A DNA stretch of 50,818 bases, taken from the NCBI GenBank assembly GCA_945982035.1, contig CAMFRO010000002.1, forward strand, positions 1 to 50,818, given 5' to 3'. Below the pieces are notes generated by a model that was given only the letters and a program-made list of their open reading frames with translations, was not told the origin of the DNA and did not search any database. This DNA is from an uncultured Clostridia bacterium (lineage in GTDB: Bacteria > Bacillota > Clostridia > Oscillospirales > Acutalibacteraceae). Below, piece by piece: positions 16,430 to 25,313 of the stretch; position 1 is the first letter of the stretch, and each line of letters begins with the position of its first letter. The translations under genes were made by a program, and so were the position numbers.

Positions 16430-17589
16430 TACTCATCCTCGTCGTCTTCAATGGCAATGTCAAGCTTTGCCTTTGCTGCGGCACGAGTTTGAGTAATAGG
16501 TCTTCTCTCCTCTGCTGTAAAATCCCCATTCTCTGCTTTTTCTTCTACCTGTGCCTCTTCCTTTGATTTAAGGGCATCCATTACCTTTTGAGTAATCTCG
16601 TCGGCAAATTCAGGCTCATTGACAAACAGCTCCTTAACCTTTTCTCTGCCCTGTCCAAGACGTCTGTCGCCATAAGAGAACCAAGAACCACTCTTTTTGA
16701 TAATTCCTTCTTCAACAGCAACGTCACAAATTTCTCCGTTTCTGTCAATTCCGGTTCCATACATAATATCAAATTCTGCAGATTTAAATGGAGGAGCAAC
16801 CTTGTTTTTAACGATTTTTACTTTTGTGTGAGCACCGATTGTATCACTGCCAACCTTTATGGTTTCGCCCTTTCTTACGTCTATTCTCATTGTGGCATAG
16901 AATTTAAGTGCGCGTCCGCCGGTGGTTACCTCCGGATTACCGTACATAACTCCAACCTTTTCACGAAGCTGGTTAATAAATACGATAATACAATTTGATT
17001 TGTTAATTGCACCGGCAAGCTTGCGAAGTGCCTGTGACATAAGTCTTGCATGCAATCCTACGTGAGAATCACCCATATCCCCCTCAATCTCACTTTTTGG
17101 AACAAGGGCGGCAACAGAGTCAACAACAATAATATCAATGGCTGCCGAACGAACAAGCTGCTCTGTAATTTCAAGAGCCTGCTCACCGTTATCCGGCTGA
17201 GACACAAGCAGCGAATCAACATCAACACCGAGATTAGCAGCATAATCAGGGTCAAGAGCATGCTCGGCATCAATGAAAGCCGCCTCGCCGCCCTGCTTCT
17301 GTGCCTGAGCAACACAATGAAGTGCAAGTGTGGTTTTACCGGATGATTCAGGACCGTAAATTTCAATAATTCTTCCCTTTGGAAGTCCGCCAATACCTGT
17401 GGCAAGGTCAAGAGTAAGGGACCCTGTTGAGATTGCATCTACCTTAAGATGCTTATTTTGACCGAGACGCATAATTGCACCGGCACCGTACTGCTTTTCA
17501 ATCTGCTTTAAGGCAGAGTCAAGAGCCTTCTTTTTATCTTCGGCAGTTTTGTTTTCTGCTATTGTTTTTTCTTTCTTAGCGGTTGCCAT
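16429..17589 (-). CDS. recA: recombinase RecA
   Basis: This 386-aa recombinase performs homologous strand exchange and SOS signalling. The Walker A is [12 protein letters not shown] and the Walker B region [19 protein letters not shown]. Loop 2 and the C-terminal acidic tail (ending EDDEDE) are present. A 40-residue lysine/glutamate-rich extension comes before the tail. The start used is the ATG at 17589 (MATAKKEK) behind GGAGG; the track start at 17604 lacks a ribosome site. Confidence 0.97.
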   Translation of the reverse strand: MATAKKEKTIAENKTAEDKKKALDSALKQIEKQYGAGAIMRLGQNKHLKVDAISTGSLTLDLATGIGGLPKGRIIEIYGPESSGKTTLALHCVAQAQKQGGEAAFIDAEHALDPDYAANLGVDVDSLLVSQPDNGEQALEITEQLVRSAAIDIIVVDSVAALVPKSEIEGDMGDSHVGLHARLMSQALRKLAGAINKSNCIIVFINQLREKVGVMYGNPEVTTGGRALKFYATMRIDVRKGETIKVGSDTIGAHTKVKIVKNKVAPPFKSAEFDIMYGTGIDRNGEICDVAVEEGIIKKSGSWFSYGDRRLGQGREKVKELFVNEPEFADEITQKVMDALKSKEEAQVEEKAENGDFTAEERRPITQTRAAAKAKLDIAIEDDEDE

Positions 17590-17625
17590 ATATTTAACCT
17601 CCAAATATGATATTAAATCTTATTT

Positions 17626-17654
17626 ATTATACTAAATATTGTATATAAAATCAA
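17626..17654 (-). promoter_or_regulatory. promoter of recA operon
   Basis: TTGATT (17654-17649) and TATAAT (17631-17626) on the minus strand are separated by 17 bases. Confidence 0.8.
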
Positions 17655-17713
17655 GAAATAACAACACAAAAGTTCTAATATTTACACCATTTTCAAATTA
17701 ATTAAAAAAACAC

Positions 17714-17742
17714 TTGCATTTTCGTAACAATTCTGTTATTAT
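17714..17742 (+). promoter_or_regulatory. promoter of rpmB
   Basis: TTGCAT (17714-17719) and TATTAT (17737-17742) have a 17-base spacer, 35 bases before the rpmB start. Confidence 0.7.
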
Positions 17743-17777
17743 ATTTGCGTTGTAAATATATAAGGAGGTGTTCGCAA

Positions 17778-17963
17778 ATGGCAAAATGTGAATACTGTGG
17801 CAAAGAAATGTCATTTGGTATTAAAGTATCACACTCACACAGACGTTCAAACAGAACATGGAAACCAAATATTAAGAAGGTTAAGGCCGTAGTTAACGGT
17901 TCACCTAAAAGAGTTTACGTTTGCACAAGATGCCTTCGTTCAGGTAAGGTAGAAAGAGCGTAA
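17778..17963 (+). CDS. rpmB: 50S ribosomal protein L28
   Basis: This is a 61-aa large-subunit protein. The sequence opens MAKCEYCGKEMSFG and ends VCTRCLRSGKVERA, with two CxxC pairs forming a zinc ribbon (the zinc-binding C+ form). The correct ATG is 17778, behind AAGGAGGTG; the track adds 11 residues upstream. It is monocistronic, with its own promoter and terminator, and divergent from recA. Confidence 0.96.
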   Translation: MAKCEYCGKEMSFGIKVSHSHRRSNRTWKPNIKKVKAVVNGSPKRVYVCTRCLRSGKVERA

Positions 17964-17966
17964 GAA

Positions 17967-17993
17967 AAAACCGTCTGACAACAGACGGTTTTA
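17967..17993 (+). terminator. terminator of rpmB
   Basis: AAAACCGTCTG and CAGACGGTTTT form a strong stem with a 4-nt loop, four bases after the rpmB stop. Confidence 0.88.
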
Positions 17994-18010
17994 GTTTTTA
18001 TAAAGGATAT

Positions 18011-18040
18011 AAAAAAAGACAGTTAAATTAACTGTCTTTT
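18011..18040 (-). terminator. terminator of the yceD-rpmF-der-plsY operon
   Basis: GACAGTTA and TAACTGTC flank a 3-nt loop, with A- and T-runs on either side. On the minus strand the stem contains the plsY stop codon and is followed by seven T residues. It may work in both directions. Confidence 0.8.
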
Positions 18041-18690
18041 TTCTTTTTATCCGTAATTTTACTTTCGCTATGATTAATAAGCTTAACTATATTACTGCGA
18101 TGTGCAACAAACACAACAACTGCAAAAACAACTGCAATCAGTGTTAAAACAACGTCCTGATAAAAAGCAAAAATAAATACAGGGTAGAAAAACGCCATAA
18201 TCAACGATCCAAGGCTTACATATTTGGTTATAGCCACAACTACGATAAACATTGCAAGAAGAATAAGAGCAATCCTCCAGTCAATCATAAATACCATACC
18301 GCCGCTGGTGGCAACTCCCTTTCCTCCCTTAAAATTAAAAAAGCAAGGAAAAATATGACCGAGGACACAGAAAAATCCGGAAAAGCATTTAACAATAATA
18401 CGTGAATTTTCTGCAAAAGCCGTATTTATAAATTCTTTTTCAAGGTCTGCATCGGGAATTATCAAAAAAGCAATAAAAATTGCAACAATTACCTTAAGCA
18501 TATCACCGGCCATTGTAAATGCTGCCATACCCTTCCCGTAATTTCGCAGCATATTTGTACTTCCTGCGTTACCGCTGCCGTGACTTCGCACATCCTCTTT
18601 AGCAAGCTTACAAGAAAGAATAACTCCGAAATTCAGGCTTCCGAGAAGATAAGAGATTACCGCAACAATGATAAATTTAACAACTATCAT
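18028..18690 (-). CDS. plsY: acyl-phosphate glycerol-3-phosphate acyltransferase
   Basis: This 220-aa integral membrane enzyme makes lysophosphatidic acid from acyl-phosphate, the first step of phospholipid synthesis. The three conserved loops are visible: GSLNFGVI, GSGNAGSTNMLRNYGK and FNFKGGKGVATSGG. A 20-residue insertion after the second helix pair (DADLEKEFINTAFAENS) makes it slightly longer than usual. Its ATG overlaps the der stop by four bases (ATGA). Confidence 0.94.
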   Translation of the reverse strand: MIVVKFIIVAVISYLLGSLNFGVILSCKLAKEDVRSHGSGNAGSTNMLRNYGKGMAAFTMAGDMLKVIVAIFIAFLIIPDADLEKEFINTAFAENSRIIVKCFSGFFCVLGHIFPCFFNFKGGKGVATSGGMVFMIDWRIALILLAMFIVVVAITKYVSLGSLIMAFFYPVFIFAFYQDVVLTLIAVVFAVVVFVAHRSNIVKLINHSESKITDKKKKDS

Positions 18691-20015
18691 TTAGAGCCCT
18701 CTCCCCTTTCACGAATAATAAAACGTATCGGTGTACCGTCAAGACCGAATATTTCTCTAATCTGATTTTCAAGATAACGCTGATATGAAAAATGAAACAG
18801 TTGAGCGTTATTTACAAAAAATACAAATGTGGGCGGTCTTGTTGATGCCTGAGTCATATAATAAATTTTGAGCCTTTTTCCTTTATCGGTAGGTGGCTGA
18901 ACCCTTGCTGTTGCGTCTGCCAAAACCTCGTTGAGCTTACCGGTGGAAATTCTCATTGAGTTTTGAGAATGAACAAAAACAATGGTTTCATACAATCTGT
19001 CAATTCTCTGTCCTGTCTGTGCGGAAATAAACACTACCGGAGCATAAGACATAAAGGAAAAATCCACTGCGAGCTTATTTTTAAACTCCTTCATGGTGTT
19101 TCCGTCTTTTTCAACCGCATCCCATTTATTTACTGCAATTACGCAAGCCTTGCCCTGTTCAATGGCAATGCCGGCAACCTTGGAATCCTGTTCGGTAAAT
19201 CCCTCGGTAGCATCAATCATAATAACGCACACGTTTGCCCGTTCAACTGCCATACGTGCTCTTATAATACTATATTTTTCAATTTGGTCGTTAACTCTGC
19301 TTTTACGCCTTAATCCTGCAGTATCAATAAAGTTAAACTTACCATAAGAATTTTCAATAAAGGTATCGGTGGTATCACGTGTTGTTCCTGCTATATCGGA
19401 TACAATCGCTCTGTTAGTTCCGCTTATACGGTTAACAAGGGATGATTTGCCAACATTTGGTTTACCGATAATAGCAACACTGATAACCTCTTCATCCTCT
19501 TCTTCGTTATCTTCTTCGGGGAAATACTTAATAACCTCATCAAGTAAATCACCCGTGCCGTGACCGTGAGTAGAGGAAACTGCTATCGGGTCGCCAACGC
19601 CTAAATTATAAAATTCGTAAAATTCAGGCTCAGGTGCACCGATGGTATCACATTTATTAACGCATAAAACAATCGGCTTGCCGCTTCTTAAAAGCATTGA
19701 AGCAACCTCCTGATCGGTTGCAACTACGCCGCATCTCAAATCCGTTACAAGAATAATAACATCTGCGGTATCAATGGCAATTTGGGCCTGAGTACGCATT
19801 TGGGAAAGAATTACATCATCAGAATAAGGCTCAATTCCACCTGTATCAACGAGAAGAAAATGATGGTTAAGCCACTCACATTCGCCGTAAATTCTATCTC
19901 TTGTAACACCCGGAGTGTCGTTTACGATTGATAAGCGTTTACCTATTAATTTGTTAAAAAGTGTTGATTTACCGACATTTGGTCTGCCTACAATGGCAAC
20001 GATCGGTTTTGACAT
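18687..20015 (-). CDS. der: ribosome-biogenesis GTPase Der (EngA)
   Basis: This 442-aa tandem-GTPase is needed for 50S assembly. Domain 1 has GRPNVGKSTLFN and NKCD, domain 2 has GKPNVGKSSLVN and NKWD, and a KH-like domain closes the protein. An acidic linker (EEDNEEEDEE) joins the G domains. The ATG follows AAGGTGGTG. It lies between rpmF and plsY. Confidence 0.96.
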   Translation of the reverse strand: MSKPIVAIVGRPNVGKSTLFNKLIGKRLSIVNDTPGVTRDRIYGECEWLNHHFLLVDTGGIEPYSDDVILSQMRTQAQIAIDTADVIILVTDLRCGVVATDQEVASMLLRSGKPIVLCVNKCDTIGAPEPEFYEFYNLGVGDPIAVSSTHGHGTGDLLDEVIKYFPEEDNEEEDEEVISVAIIGKPNVGKSSLVNRISGTNRAIVSDIAGTTRDTTDTFIENSYGKFNFIDTAGLRRKSRVNDQIEKYSIIRARMAVERANVCVIMIDATEGFTEQDSKVAGIAIEQGKACVIAVNKWDAVEKDGNTMKEFKNKLAVDFSFMSYAPVVFISAQTGQRIDRLYETIVFVHSQNSMRISTGKLNEVLADATARVQPPTDKGKRLKIYYMTQASTRPPTFVFFVNNAQLFHFSYQRYLENQIREIFGLDGTPIRFIIRERGEGSK

Positions 20016-20042
20016 AGAATAACACCACCTTATAACAAGAAA

Positions 20043-20061
20043 GGCGGACTAATAGCCCGCC
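20043..20061 (-). terminator. weak hairpin between rpmF and der
   Basis: On the minus strand GGCGG and CCGCC close a 9-nt loop, followed by TTTCTTGTT. The short stem and broken T-run suggest partial termination, which could give more L32 than Der. Confidence 0.45.
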
Positions 20062-20078
20062 AAATGCTCAGTTTATTA

Positions 20079-20258
20079 TCAGTCCTTGCTGATTACTTCT
20101 TTGCCATTGTAATAGCCGCAGCTTGCACATACCTTGTGAGGTACTGTGTACTCAGCACAATTTGGGCACTTTACAAGAGTCGGAGCGTCCAATTTCCAAA
20201 CGCTGGAACGTCTTTTATTTTTTCTTGTTTTTGATGTTTTTCTTGCAGGTACTGCCAT
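20079..20258 (-). CDS. rpmF: 50S ribosomal protein L32 (not in ORF track)
   Basis: I translated this 59-aa gene by hand; it is just below the track's size limit. It starts [17 protein letters not shown] and has the zinc-ribbon pairs CPNC and CASC, followed by GYYNGKEV. This is a full-length bacterial L32 of the zinc-binding type. The upstream gene is yceD, the usual partner across bacteria. The ribosome site AAAGGAGG precedes the ATG. Confidence 0.97.
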   Translation of the reverse strand: MAVPARKTSKTRKNKRRSSVWKLDAPTLVKCPNCAEYTVPHKVCASCGYYNGKEVISKD

Positions 20259-20286
20259 TTTTGTTGCCTCCTTTATTTAAAAAGCA

Positions 20287-20793
20287 TTATTCATCATCAA
20301 GCAACTGCAAAAGCGATGACAACCTTGGGTCAACATCAGCCTTGCAATCACATTTACCTGAATTAAGATTTTTACCGCATTTTGGGCAAAGCCCTTTACA
20401 ATCATCACTGCAAAGCATTTTATGCGGTAAAAACAACTGGACCTCCTCATTGACAAGAGCATCAATATCAAGGAGATTATTATCTACAACAATGTATGAT
20501 TCATCATCATCGTCGTCATCGTTTGCCAACTGAGGTACAAGGATTTTTTCTAAATCAAAAGCATAATGCTTTGTTACATTCTCAGCACATCTGTCGCAGA
20601 TGCCGAAAAAATCAAATGATATATTCAACTGAAGATAAACAACATCTGCCTTGGAAAAAATCCTTCCGCACGCCTTTGCGCCGTTTTTTATTGGGCAATA
20701 TGTTGAATACTCAAAATCCGTCATATCAACAACGCAGTCAATATTAATATCTTCTCCGCCGCCGTTAAACAGATTTGTCAAATCGAGCTGCAT
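20287..20793 (-). CDS. yceD: YceD/DUF177 family protein
   Basis: This 168-aa DUF177 protein, almost always encoded next to rpmF, is implicated in 23S rRNA metabolism. The C-terminus carries cysteine pairs (CSDDCKGLCPKCGKNLNSG) that probably bind zinc, and a poly-Asp stretch (NDDDDDDES) precedes them. It is the first gene of yceD-rpmF-der-plsY, behind a perfect promoter. Confidence 0.9.
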   Translation of the reverse strand: MQLDLTNLFNGGGEDINIDCVVDMTDFEYSTYCPIKNGAKACGRIFSKADVVYLQLNISFDFFGICDRCAENVTKHYAFDLEKILVPQLANDDDDDDESYIVVDNNLLDIDALVNEEVQLFLPHKMLCSDDCKGLCPKCGKNLNSGKCDCKADVDPRLSSLLQLLDDE

Positions 20794-20821
20794 ATAATCA
20801 CCTCAAGTTCGCACTTTAAGT

Positions 20822-20850
20822 ATTATATATATAAGAAGTGCCTTTGTCAA
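20822..20850 (-). promoter_or_regulatory. consensus sigma-A promoter of yceD-rpmF-der-plsY
   Basis: TTGACA (20850-20845), a 17-base spacer and TATAAT (20827-20822) on the minus strand match the consensus exactly, as expected for a ribosomal-protein operon. Confidence 0.93.
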
Positions 20851-20860
20851 TACTTAAATT

Positions 20861-20895
20861 GAAAAAAATGAGCACAGCAAACACACTGTGCTCAT
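20861..20895 (-). terminator. terminator after the P-loop gene
   Basis: ATGAGCACAG and CTGTGCTCAT form a 10-bp perfect stem with an 8-nt loop, followed on the minus strand by seven T residues. It ends the pgi-P-loop transcript. Confidence 0.92.
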
Positions 20896-20915
20896 TAATA
20901 TGCTGTAAAAAAATA

Positions 20916-21332
20916 TTAAACTTCTTCGCAGTAATCAAAAATTTCAACAGGTAAATCTTCTTTGTCACAGCTGATGGTGAAATAGAAGTTTACATCTGAT
21001 GCTTCGCTGAGATTTGAAAGCATCTCAAAAAACTGAGGAAGCTTTTCGTACTCACGGCCAACAATTTTGAATGTAGCATCAATAAGAATATCGGTTACAT
21101 CGTAGTTACCGGCACATATTCCTGCCAAAAATCCGTAAAAAGCCTTGTGGCCCTTAATAGCGTATGTATCAGTCTCCAAAAGTCTTGCCTTTGAAGATAC
21201 ATCGTAAGTGAGCTTAGGCTCATTTTCAATACATACAACGTTACCGTCAGAATTTTCAACACAAGAATTTACAAGGTCAATCAGTCTCTTAGTTTTACCG
21301 TGACCTTTGTTACCTATGATAAGTTTAATCAT
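20916..21332 (-). CDS. small P-loop protein of unknown function
   Basis: This 138-aa protein begins MIKLIIGNKGHGKTKRLIDL, with a Walker A (GNKGHGKT) at the very N-terminus, but no signature or partner domain. Later segments (VTDILIDATFKIVG, FYFTISCD) suggest a compact single-sheet NTP-binding fold. The ATG at 21332 has GGGAGG in front; the track start adds ten residues. It follows pgi by 40 bases and probably shares its transcript. I recognise it as a conserved clostridial hypothetical type but cannot assign a role. Confidence 0.7.
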   Translation of the reverse strand: MIKLIIGNKGHGKTKRLIDLVNSCVENSDGNVVCIENEPKLTYDVSSKARLLETDTYAIKGHKAFYGFLAGICAGNYDVTDILIDATFKIVGREYEKLPQFFEMLSNLSEASDVNFYFTISCDKEDLPVEIFDYCEEV

Positions 21333-21372
21333 TTTATTTCCTCCCGAAAGGTTCATTTTCACTATTATAGTA

Positions 21373-22716
21373 TCATAAACCTAATTGTTTTTCAAGTTTT
21401 TCTTTTTCACTTTCATATCCCGGCTTTCCGAGAAGGGCAAACATATTTCTTTTATAGCTCTCTACACCCGGCTGATTAAAGGGATTTACGCCCAAAATAT
21501 AGCCGGAAATTGCACAGGCTTTTTCAAAGAAATAAATTAAATATCCTATTGAAAATTCGTCAATACAGTCGCTTTCAACTATAAGATTTGCAACTCCACC
21601 CTCTGTGTGAGCGAGCAATGTACCCTGCCTTGCCTTATCGTTAACATAGCTCATTGTTTTACCGGCAAGGAAATTAAGTCCGTCAATATTTCCCTCTTGT
21701 TCATCAATAACAAAATCATTGCTGACATTGTTAAAGTTAACAACCGTTTCAAACATAAGGTCTGAACCCGACTCCTGAATATACTGACCAAGTGAGTGAA
21801 GGTCTGTGGAAAATACACAGGATACGGGGAACAACCCTTTACCGTCCTTACCCTCTGACTCGCCGAAAAGCTGCTTGAGCCATTCGTTGAACATTGCCAT
21901 TGAAGGCTCGTAAGAAACGAAGCACTCGCATTTTTTACCTGCGTTATAAAGGCAGTTTCTTACTGCGGCATATTTAAGGCAGGGATTTTCGTTTATATTC
22001 TCACTGCAAAGTGAATTTTGAGCCTCTCTTGCGCCTGCCATAAGCTTATCAATATCAATACCTGCTGCCGCAATGGGAAGAAGTCCTACTGCTGTAAGAA
22101 CAGAAAAACGTCCGCCCACATCGTCAGGCACTACGAATGTTTCATATCCCTCGGCATCTGCAAGAGATTTAAGAGTTCCCTTAGCCTTATCTGTTGTACA
22201 GAAAATTCTTTTTGCTGCCTCTTCCTTTGAATACTTGCTGTTAACAAGCTCTCTAAACACTCTGAAAGCAATAGCAGGCTCGGTGGTTGTACCGCTTTTT
22301 GAAATTACGTTTACGCAGATATCCTTATCCTTGCAAAGCTCAACTACTTCATTGAGCATAGCGGGACTGATTGAATTACCGATATAATAAATCTGCGGAG
22401 TATCCTTTGCCAAAAGGTTATAGTTGCAGGATTTAATGCTCTCTATAACCGCTCTTGCGCCGAGATAAGAACCGCCTATACCGATTACGATTAAAACATC
22501 TGCGTTATTTTTAATATATTCGGCTGATTTTTTAATACGGTCAAATTCCTCTTTATCATAATCCGTAGGAAGATTTATCCAACCGAGAAAATCATTGCCC
22601 TCTCCTGTTTTGTTCATAAGCGTATGCATAGCATCAACGGCTTTGGGCGCCATTGCGTCTATATCCGCCGTTGTAACCGTATTCTGCGCATACTTGGATT
22701 CAAATTTAAATGACAT
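21373..22716 (-). CDS. pgi: glucose-6-phosphate isomerase
   Basis: This 447-aa glycolytic enzyme interconverts glucose-6-phosphate and fructose-6-phosphate. The SIS fold shows [17 protein letters not shown] and [16 protein letters not shown], and the PGI signature [16 protein letters not shown] is present. The catalytic Glu is in [14 protein letters not shown] and the C-terminal Lys in [14 protein letters not shown]. The length is normal for Firmicutes. It is preceded by a promoter. Confidence 0.97.
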   Translation of the reverse strand: MSFKFESKYAQNTVTTADIDAMAPKAVDAMHTLMNKTGEGNDFLGWINLPTDYDKEEFDRIKKSAEYIKNNADVLIVIGIGGSYLGARAVIESIKSCNYNLLAKDTPQIYYIGNSISPAMLNEVVELCKDKDICVNVISKSGTTTEPAIAFRVFRELVNSKYSKEEAAKRIFCTTDKAKGTLKSLADAEGYETFVVPDDVGGRFSVLTAVGLLPIAAAGIDIDKLMAGAREAQNSLCSENINENPCLKYAAVRNCLYNAGKKCECFVSYEPSMAMFNEWLKQLFGESEGKDGKGLFPVSCVFSTDLHSLGQYIQESGSDLMFETVVNFNNVSNDFVIDEQEGNIDGLNFLAGKTMSYVNDKARQGTLLAHTEGGVANLIVESDCIDEFSIGYLIYFFEKACAISGYILGVNPFNQPGVESYKRNMFALLGKPGYESEKEKLEKQLGL

Positions 22717-22749
22717 TTGTGATTACCTTCTTTGTATCAATTAGTAAAT

Positions 22750-22778
22750 ATAATACAATATACGCAGACAAAAATCAA
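22750..22778 (-). promoter_or_regulatory. promoter of pgi
   Basis: TTGATT (22778-22773) and TATTAT (22755-22750) on the minus strand have a 17-base spacer. Confidence 0.72.
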
Positions 22779-22785
22779 CATTTTA

Positions 22786-23922
22786 TCAAATATTTCTTGC
22801 AACTTCACGTAAAACTGCGGCAAAAGTAATTTTTTGTATAGTTTTAGGCGCAACAAGATAAATGTTTTTTGCTTTCTTGCCCTTTGACTTTACGGATATC
22901 GTGCCCAACCTTTGATTTTTGTTAATAGGTGCTGTTACACTTTTTTCAAAATTATATTCAAGAGTATAATCACCATTGCCCTTTTCGGTTAGAATTTTCA
23001 CATTATCCGATACAACCGGTGTTATTTCTTTTTCAACGCCGTTTTTAACCTTAACGGTTTTAATTTTTCTTTTATCAATTTCGGGAGTGATAATTTGATA
23101 ATTTGCAAAGCCTGTATCTAACAAATAGGACGCTGTGTTAAATCGGTCCTCGCTTGTTTCGCTGCCGAGAACAACAGCAACAAGATTCATATTATCTCGG
23201 CAGGCAGTAGCGGCAACACAAAATCCTGCGTTTGATGTAGTACCTGTTTTAAGTCCTGTTATTCCGTTATAAGTATTTACAAGCTTATTTGTATTATTAA
23301 GCTCTGTTTCCCCTCCCCTTAACGAATCAAGCCAAATTGTTGTGTACTTGGTAATCACCTTGTGCTTCATTACCTCTGCGGAAATTACCGCTAAATCGTG
23401 GGCACAGGAGTAGTGATTTTTCACAGTATCGTCAAGACCCGTGCAATTTTCAAAGTTGGTATTTTTCAGTCCAAGCTCATTACTTTTATCATTCATCATT
23501 TTAACAAAGCCTGTGGATGAACCGCCTACGTATTCCCCCAATGCGGTGCAGGCATCATTGGCACTGGCAACAACTACGGCTTTTAGCAGCTCGTCAACGG
23601 TCATAGCTTCACCAACTTCAAGCCAAATCTGCGAACCACCCATCTTTACCGCCTCCTGTGATGCAGTGACCTTATCATTTAGTGAGATTTTTCTGTTGTC
23701 TATTGCCTCAGCAATAAGCAATAAAGACATAATTTTTGTAACGGACGCAGGCGAAAGATGCTCATACTCATTTTTTGTATAAAGAAATTCGCCTGTGTCC
23801 ATACACATTAATACGGCTGATTTTGCCTTAACATTTTCATCCTCTTTTTCCTTTGCGTCGGCAATGGCGGGAATATTTATACAAAGCACAACACTAATAA
23901 GGAAAATAATTACTTTTTTCAT
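22786..23922 (-). CDS. D-alanyl-D-alanine carboxypeptidase (PBP5/DacF type)
   Basis: This 378-aa secreted or membrane-attached peptidase trims the terminal D-Ala of peptidoglycan stem peptides. A signal peptide (KKVIIFLISVVLCINIPAIADA) leads. The three catalytic motifs are SPASVTKIMSL (SxxK), SANDAC (SxN) and GLKTGTTSNAG (KTG). A C-terminal beta-domain follows, but without an obvious amphipathic anchor helix apart from the last 15 residues. The ATG at 23922 sits behind GTGGTGAT. Its role could be vegetative or in the spore cortex; the sequence does not decide. Confidence 0.92.
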   Translation of the reverse strand: MKKVIIFLISVVLCINIPAIADAKEKEDENVKAKSAVLMCMDTGEFLYTKNEYEHLSPASVTKIMSLLLIAEAIDNRKISLNDKVTASQEAVKMGGSQIWLEVGEAMTVDELLKAVVVASANDACTALGEYVGGSSTGFVKMMNDKSNELGLKNTNFENCTGLDDTVKNHYSCAHDLAVISAEVMKHKVITKYTTIWLDSLRGGETELNNTNKLVNTYNGITGLKTGTTSNAGFCVAATACRDNMNLVAVVLGSETSEDRFNTASYLLDTGFANYQIITPEIDKRKIKTVKVKNGVEKEITPVVSDNVKILTEKGNGDYTLEYNFEKSVTAPINKNQRLGTISVKSKGKKAKNIYLVAPKTIQKITFAAVLREVARNI

Positions 23923-23955
23923 ATATATCACCACTTTATTATTATTCGTATGCTA

Positions 23956-23984
23956 TTGTAATAATGATAGGTTTTTGTTATAAT
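23956..23984 (+). promoter_or_regulatory. promoter of mtaB
   Basis: TTGTAA (23956-23961) and TATAAT (23979-23984) have a 17-base spacer. The start point would be near 23991, downstream of the track's start at 23964, which supports the later ATG. Confidence 0.8.
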
Positions 23985-24026
23985 GTTCAAGATAATGGTT
24001 ATAAGAAACAGAAAAGGATTGAAAAG

Positions 24027-25313
24027 ATGAAGGCGGCATTTTACACATTAGGATGCAAGGTAAATCAGTATGAAACGGAATATATGGCGGAGCTTTTAAA
24101 AAACGCCGGATTTGAAATTGTATCGCCCGGAGAGGATGCTGATTTTTATATTATTAACTCTTGCACCGTAACTGCTACGGCTGACCAAAAAACGAGGCAA
24201 AATGTAAGGAAATTTAAAAGAAAGCATCCTGATTCGGCAGTTATTCTGACAGGATGTATGCCCCAGGCTTTTCCTGAAAGTGCAAACGAGTTAATTCAAG
24301 CTGATATAGTTCTCAGCAACAAAAACAACGGCGATATTTTATCATTAATCAACCGGTATCTTACGAACAAGCACAGAATAGTTGATATTGAAAAGCACGA
24401 AAAAAATGACAAGTTTGGAAAATGCTCTATTGAAAATTTTGGAGAGAGAATAAGAGCATTTGTAAAAATTGAAGACGGCTGTGACAGATTTTGCTCCTAC
24501 TGCATAATACCTATGTCAAGAGGACGTGTTAGGTCAAAATCCCTCGGTGATTTAAAAGATGAAGTACGTATTTTAGGTGAAAACGGTGTTAAGGAAATCG
24601 TGCTTGTGGGAATAAATCTGTCCTCCTACGGAAAAGGCGAGGATTTTGATTTAGTAGATGCAGTAAAAATCTGCAATGAGGACAAAAACATAATGCGTGT
24701 ACGTTTAGGTTCTCTTGAACCTGACCATATTACAGATGATGTAATAGACAGATTAAGTGCGTTTGATAAGCTTTGTCCTCAATTTCATATTTCTCTGCAA
24801 AGCGGATGCGACACAACACTGAAGAATATGAACCGTCACTACACAAGCGATGAATACAGGGGATTGTGTGACAAGCTGAGAGGCACATTTAAAGACGCCA
24901 CAATCACCACAGATGTTATGGTGGGCTTTAACGAAGAAAGTGAAGAGGATTTTTACAAATCTTTATCCTTCGTAAAAGATATAAAATTTGAAAAGGTACA
25001 CGTTTTCCCCTATTCACAGAGAGAAGGCACTGCAGCATCTAAAAAAGGTGACAGTGTAAGCAAGTCAGAAAAAGAGCGCAGAGCATCAATTATGATTGAC
25101 GAATGTGAAAAAATACGCAGTGAATACTTTGAGTCACTAATCGGTAAAGAATTTAAGGTACTTTTTGAAAATGAAATTGAAAAAGGAATATATCAGGGGT
25201 ACACAAAGAATTATGTACCGGTACGGATAAAATCAAGCACCAATCTCGTAGGACAGGAGCTAACGGTAAAAATTAAAACAGCAGACGTTAATTCTGACTG
25301 CTGTTTTGCATAG
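24027..25313 (+). CDS. mtaB: tRNA t6A37 methylthiotransferase MtaB
   Basis: This 428-aa radical-SAM enzyme converts t6A37 to ms2t6A in ANN-decoding tRNAs. The family start MKAAFYTLGCKVNQYE, the UPF0004 cysteines (SLGC-type, NSCTVTATADQK, TGCMPQ), the radical-SAM motif CDRFCSYC and a C-terminal TRAM-like domain are present. The 24027 ATG is used because the promoter lies downstream of the track's start. The 3' end overlaps the opposite-strand lipoprotein gene by 26 bases. Confidence 0.93.
   Translation: MKAAFYTLGCKVNQYETEYMAELLKNAGFEIVSPGEDADFYIINSCTVTATADQKTRQNVRKFKRKHPDSAVILTGCMPQAFPESANELIQADIVLSNKNNGDILSLINRYLTNKHRIVDIEKHEKNDKFGKCSIENFGERIRAFVKIEDGCDRFCSYCIIPMSRGRVRSKSLGDLKDEVRILGENGVKEIVLVGINLSSYGKGEDFDLVDAVKICNEDKNIMRVRLGSLEPDHITDDVIDRLSAFDKLCPQFHISLQSGCDTTLKNMNRHYTSDEYRGLCDKLRGTFKDATITTDVMVGFNEESEEDFYKSLSFVKDIKFEKVHVFPYSQREGTAASKKGDSVSKSEKERRASIMIDECEKIRSEYFESLIGKEFKVLFENEIEKGIYQGYTKNYVPVRIKSSTNLVGQELTVKIKTADVNSDCCFA
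25275..25307. terminator. bidirectional terminator inside overlapping gene ends
   Basis: AAAACAGCAG and CTGCTGTTTT form a 10-bp stem with A/T tails on both strands. The stem lies in the coding ends of mtaB (plus) and the GHL10 lipoprotein (minus) and could terminate both. Confidence 0.7.

Noticed and set aside
15818-17604. Longer track starts for recA and rimO
   Set aside because: The family start motifs and ribosome sites point to the internal ATGs at 17589 and 15825.
17663-17675. LexA/SOS-box-like GAAC-N4-GTGTT before recA
   Set aside because: Only one half-site is good and the match is too weak to call in AT-rich DNA.
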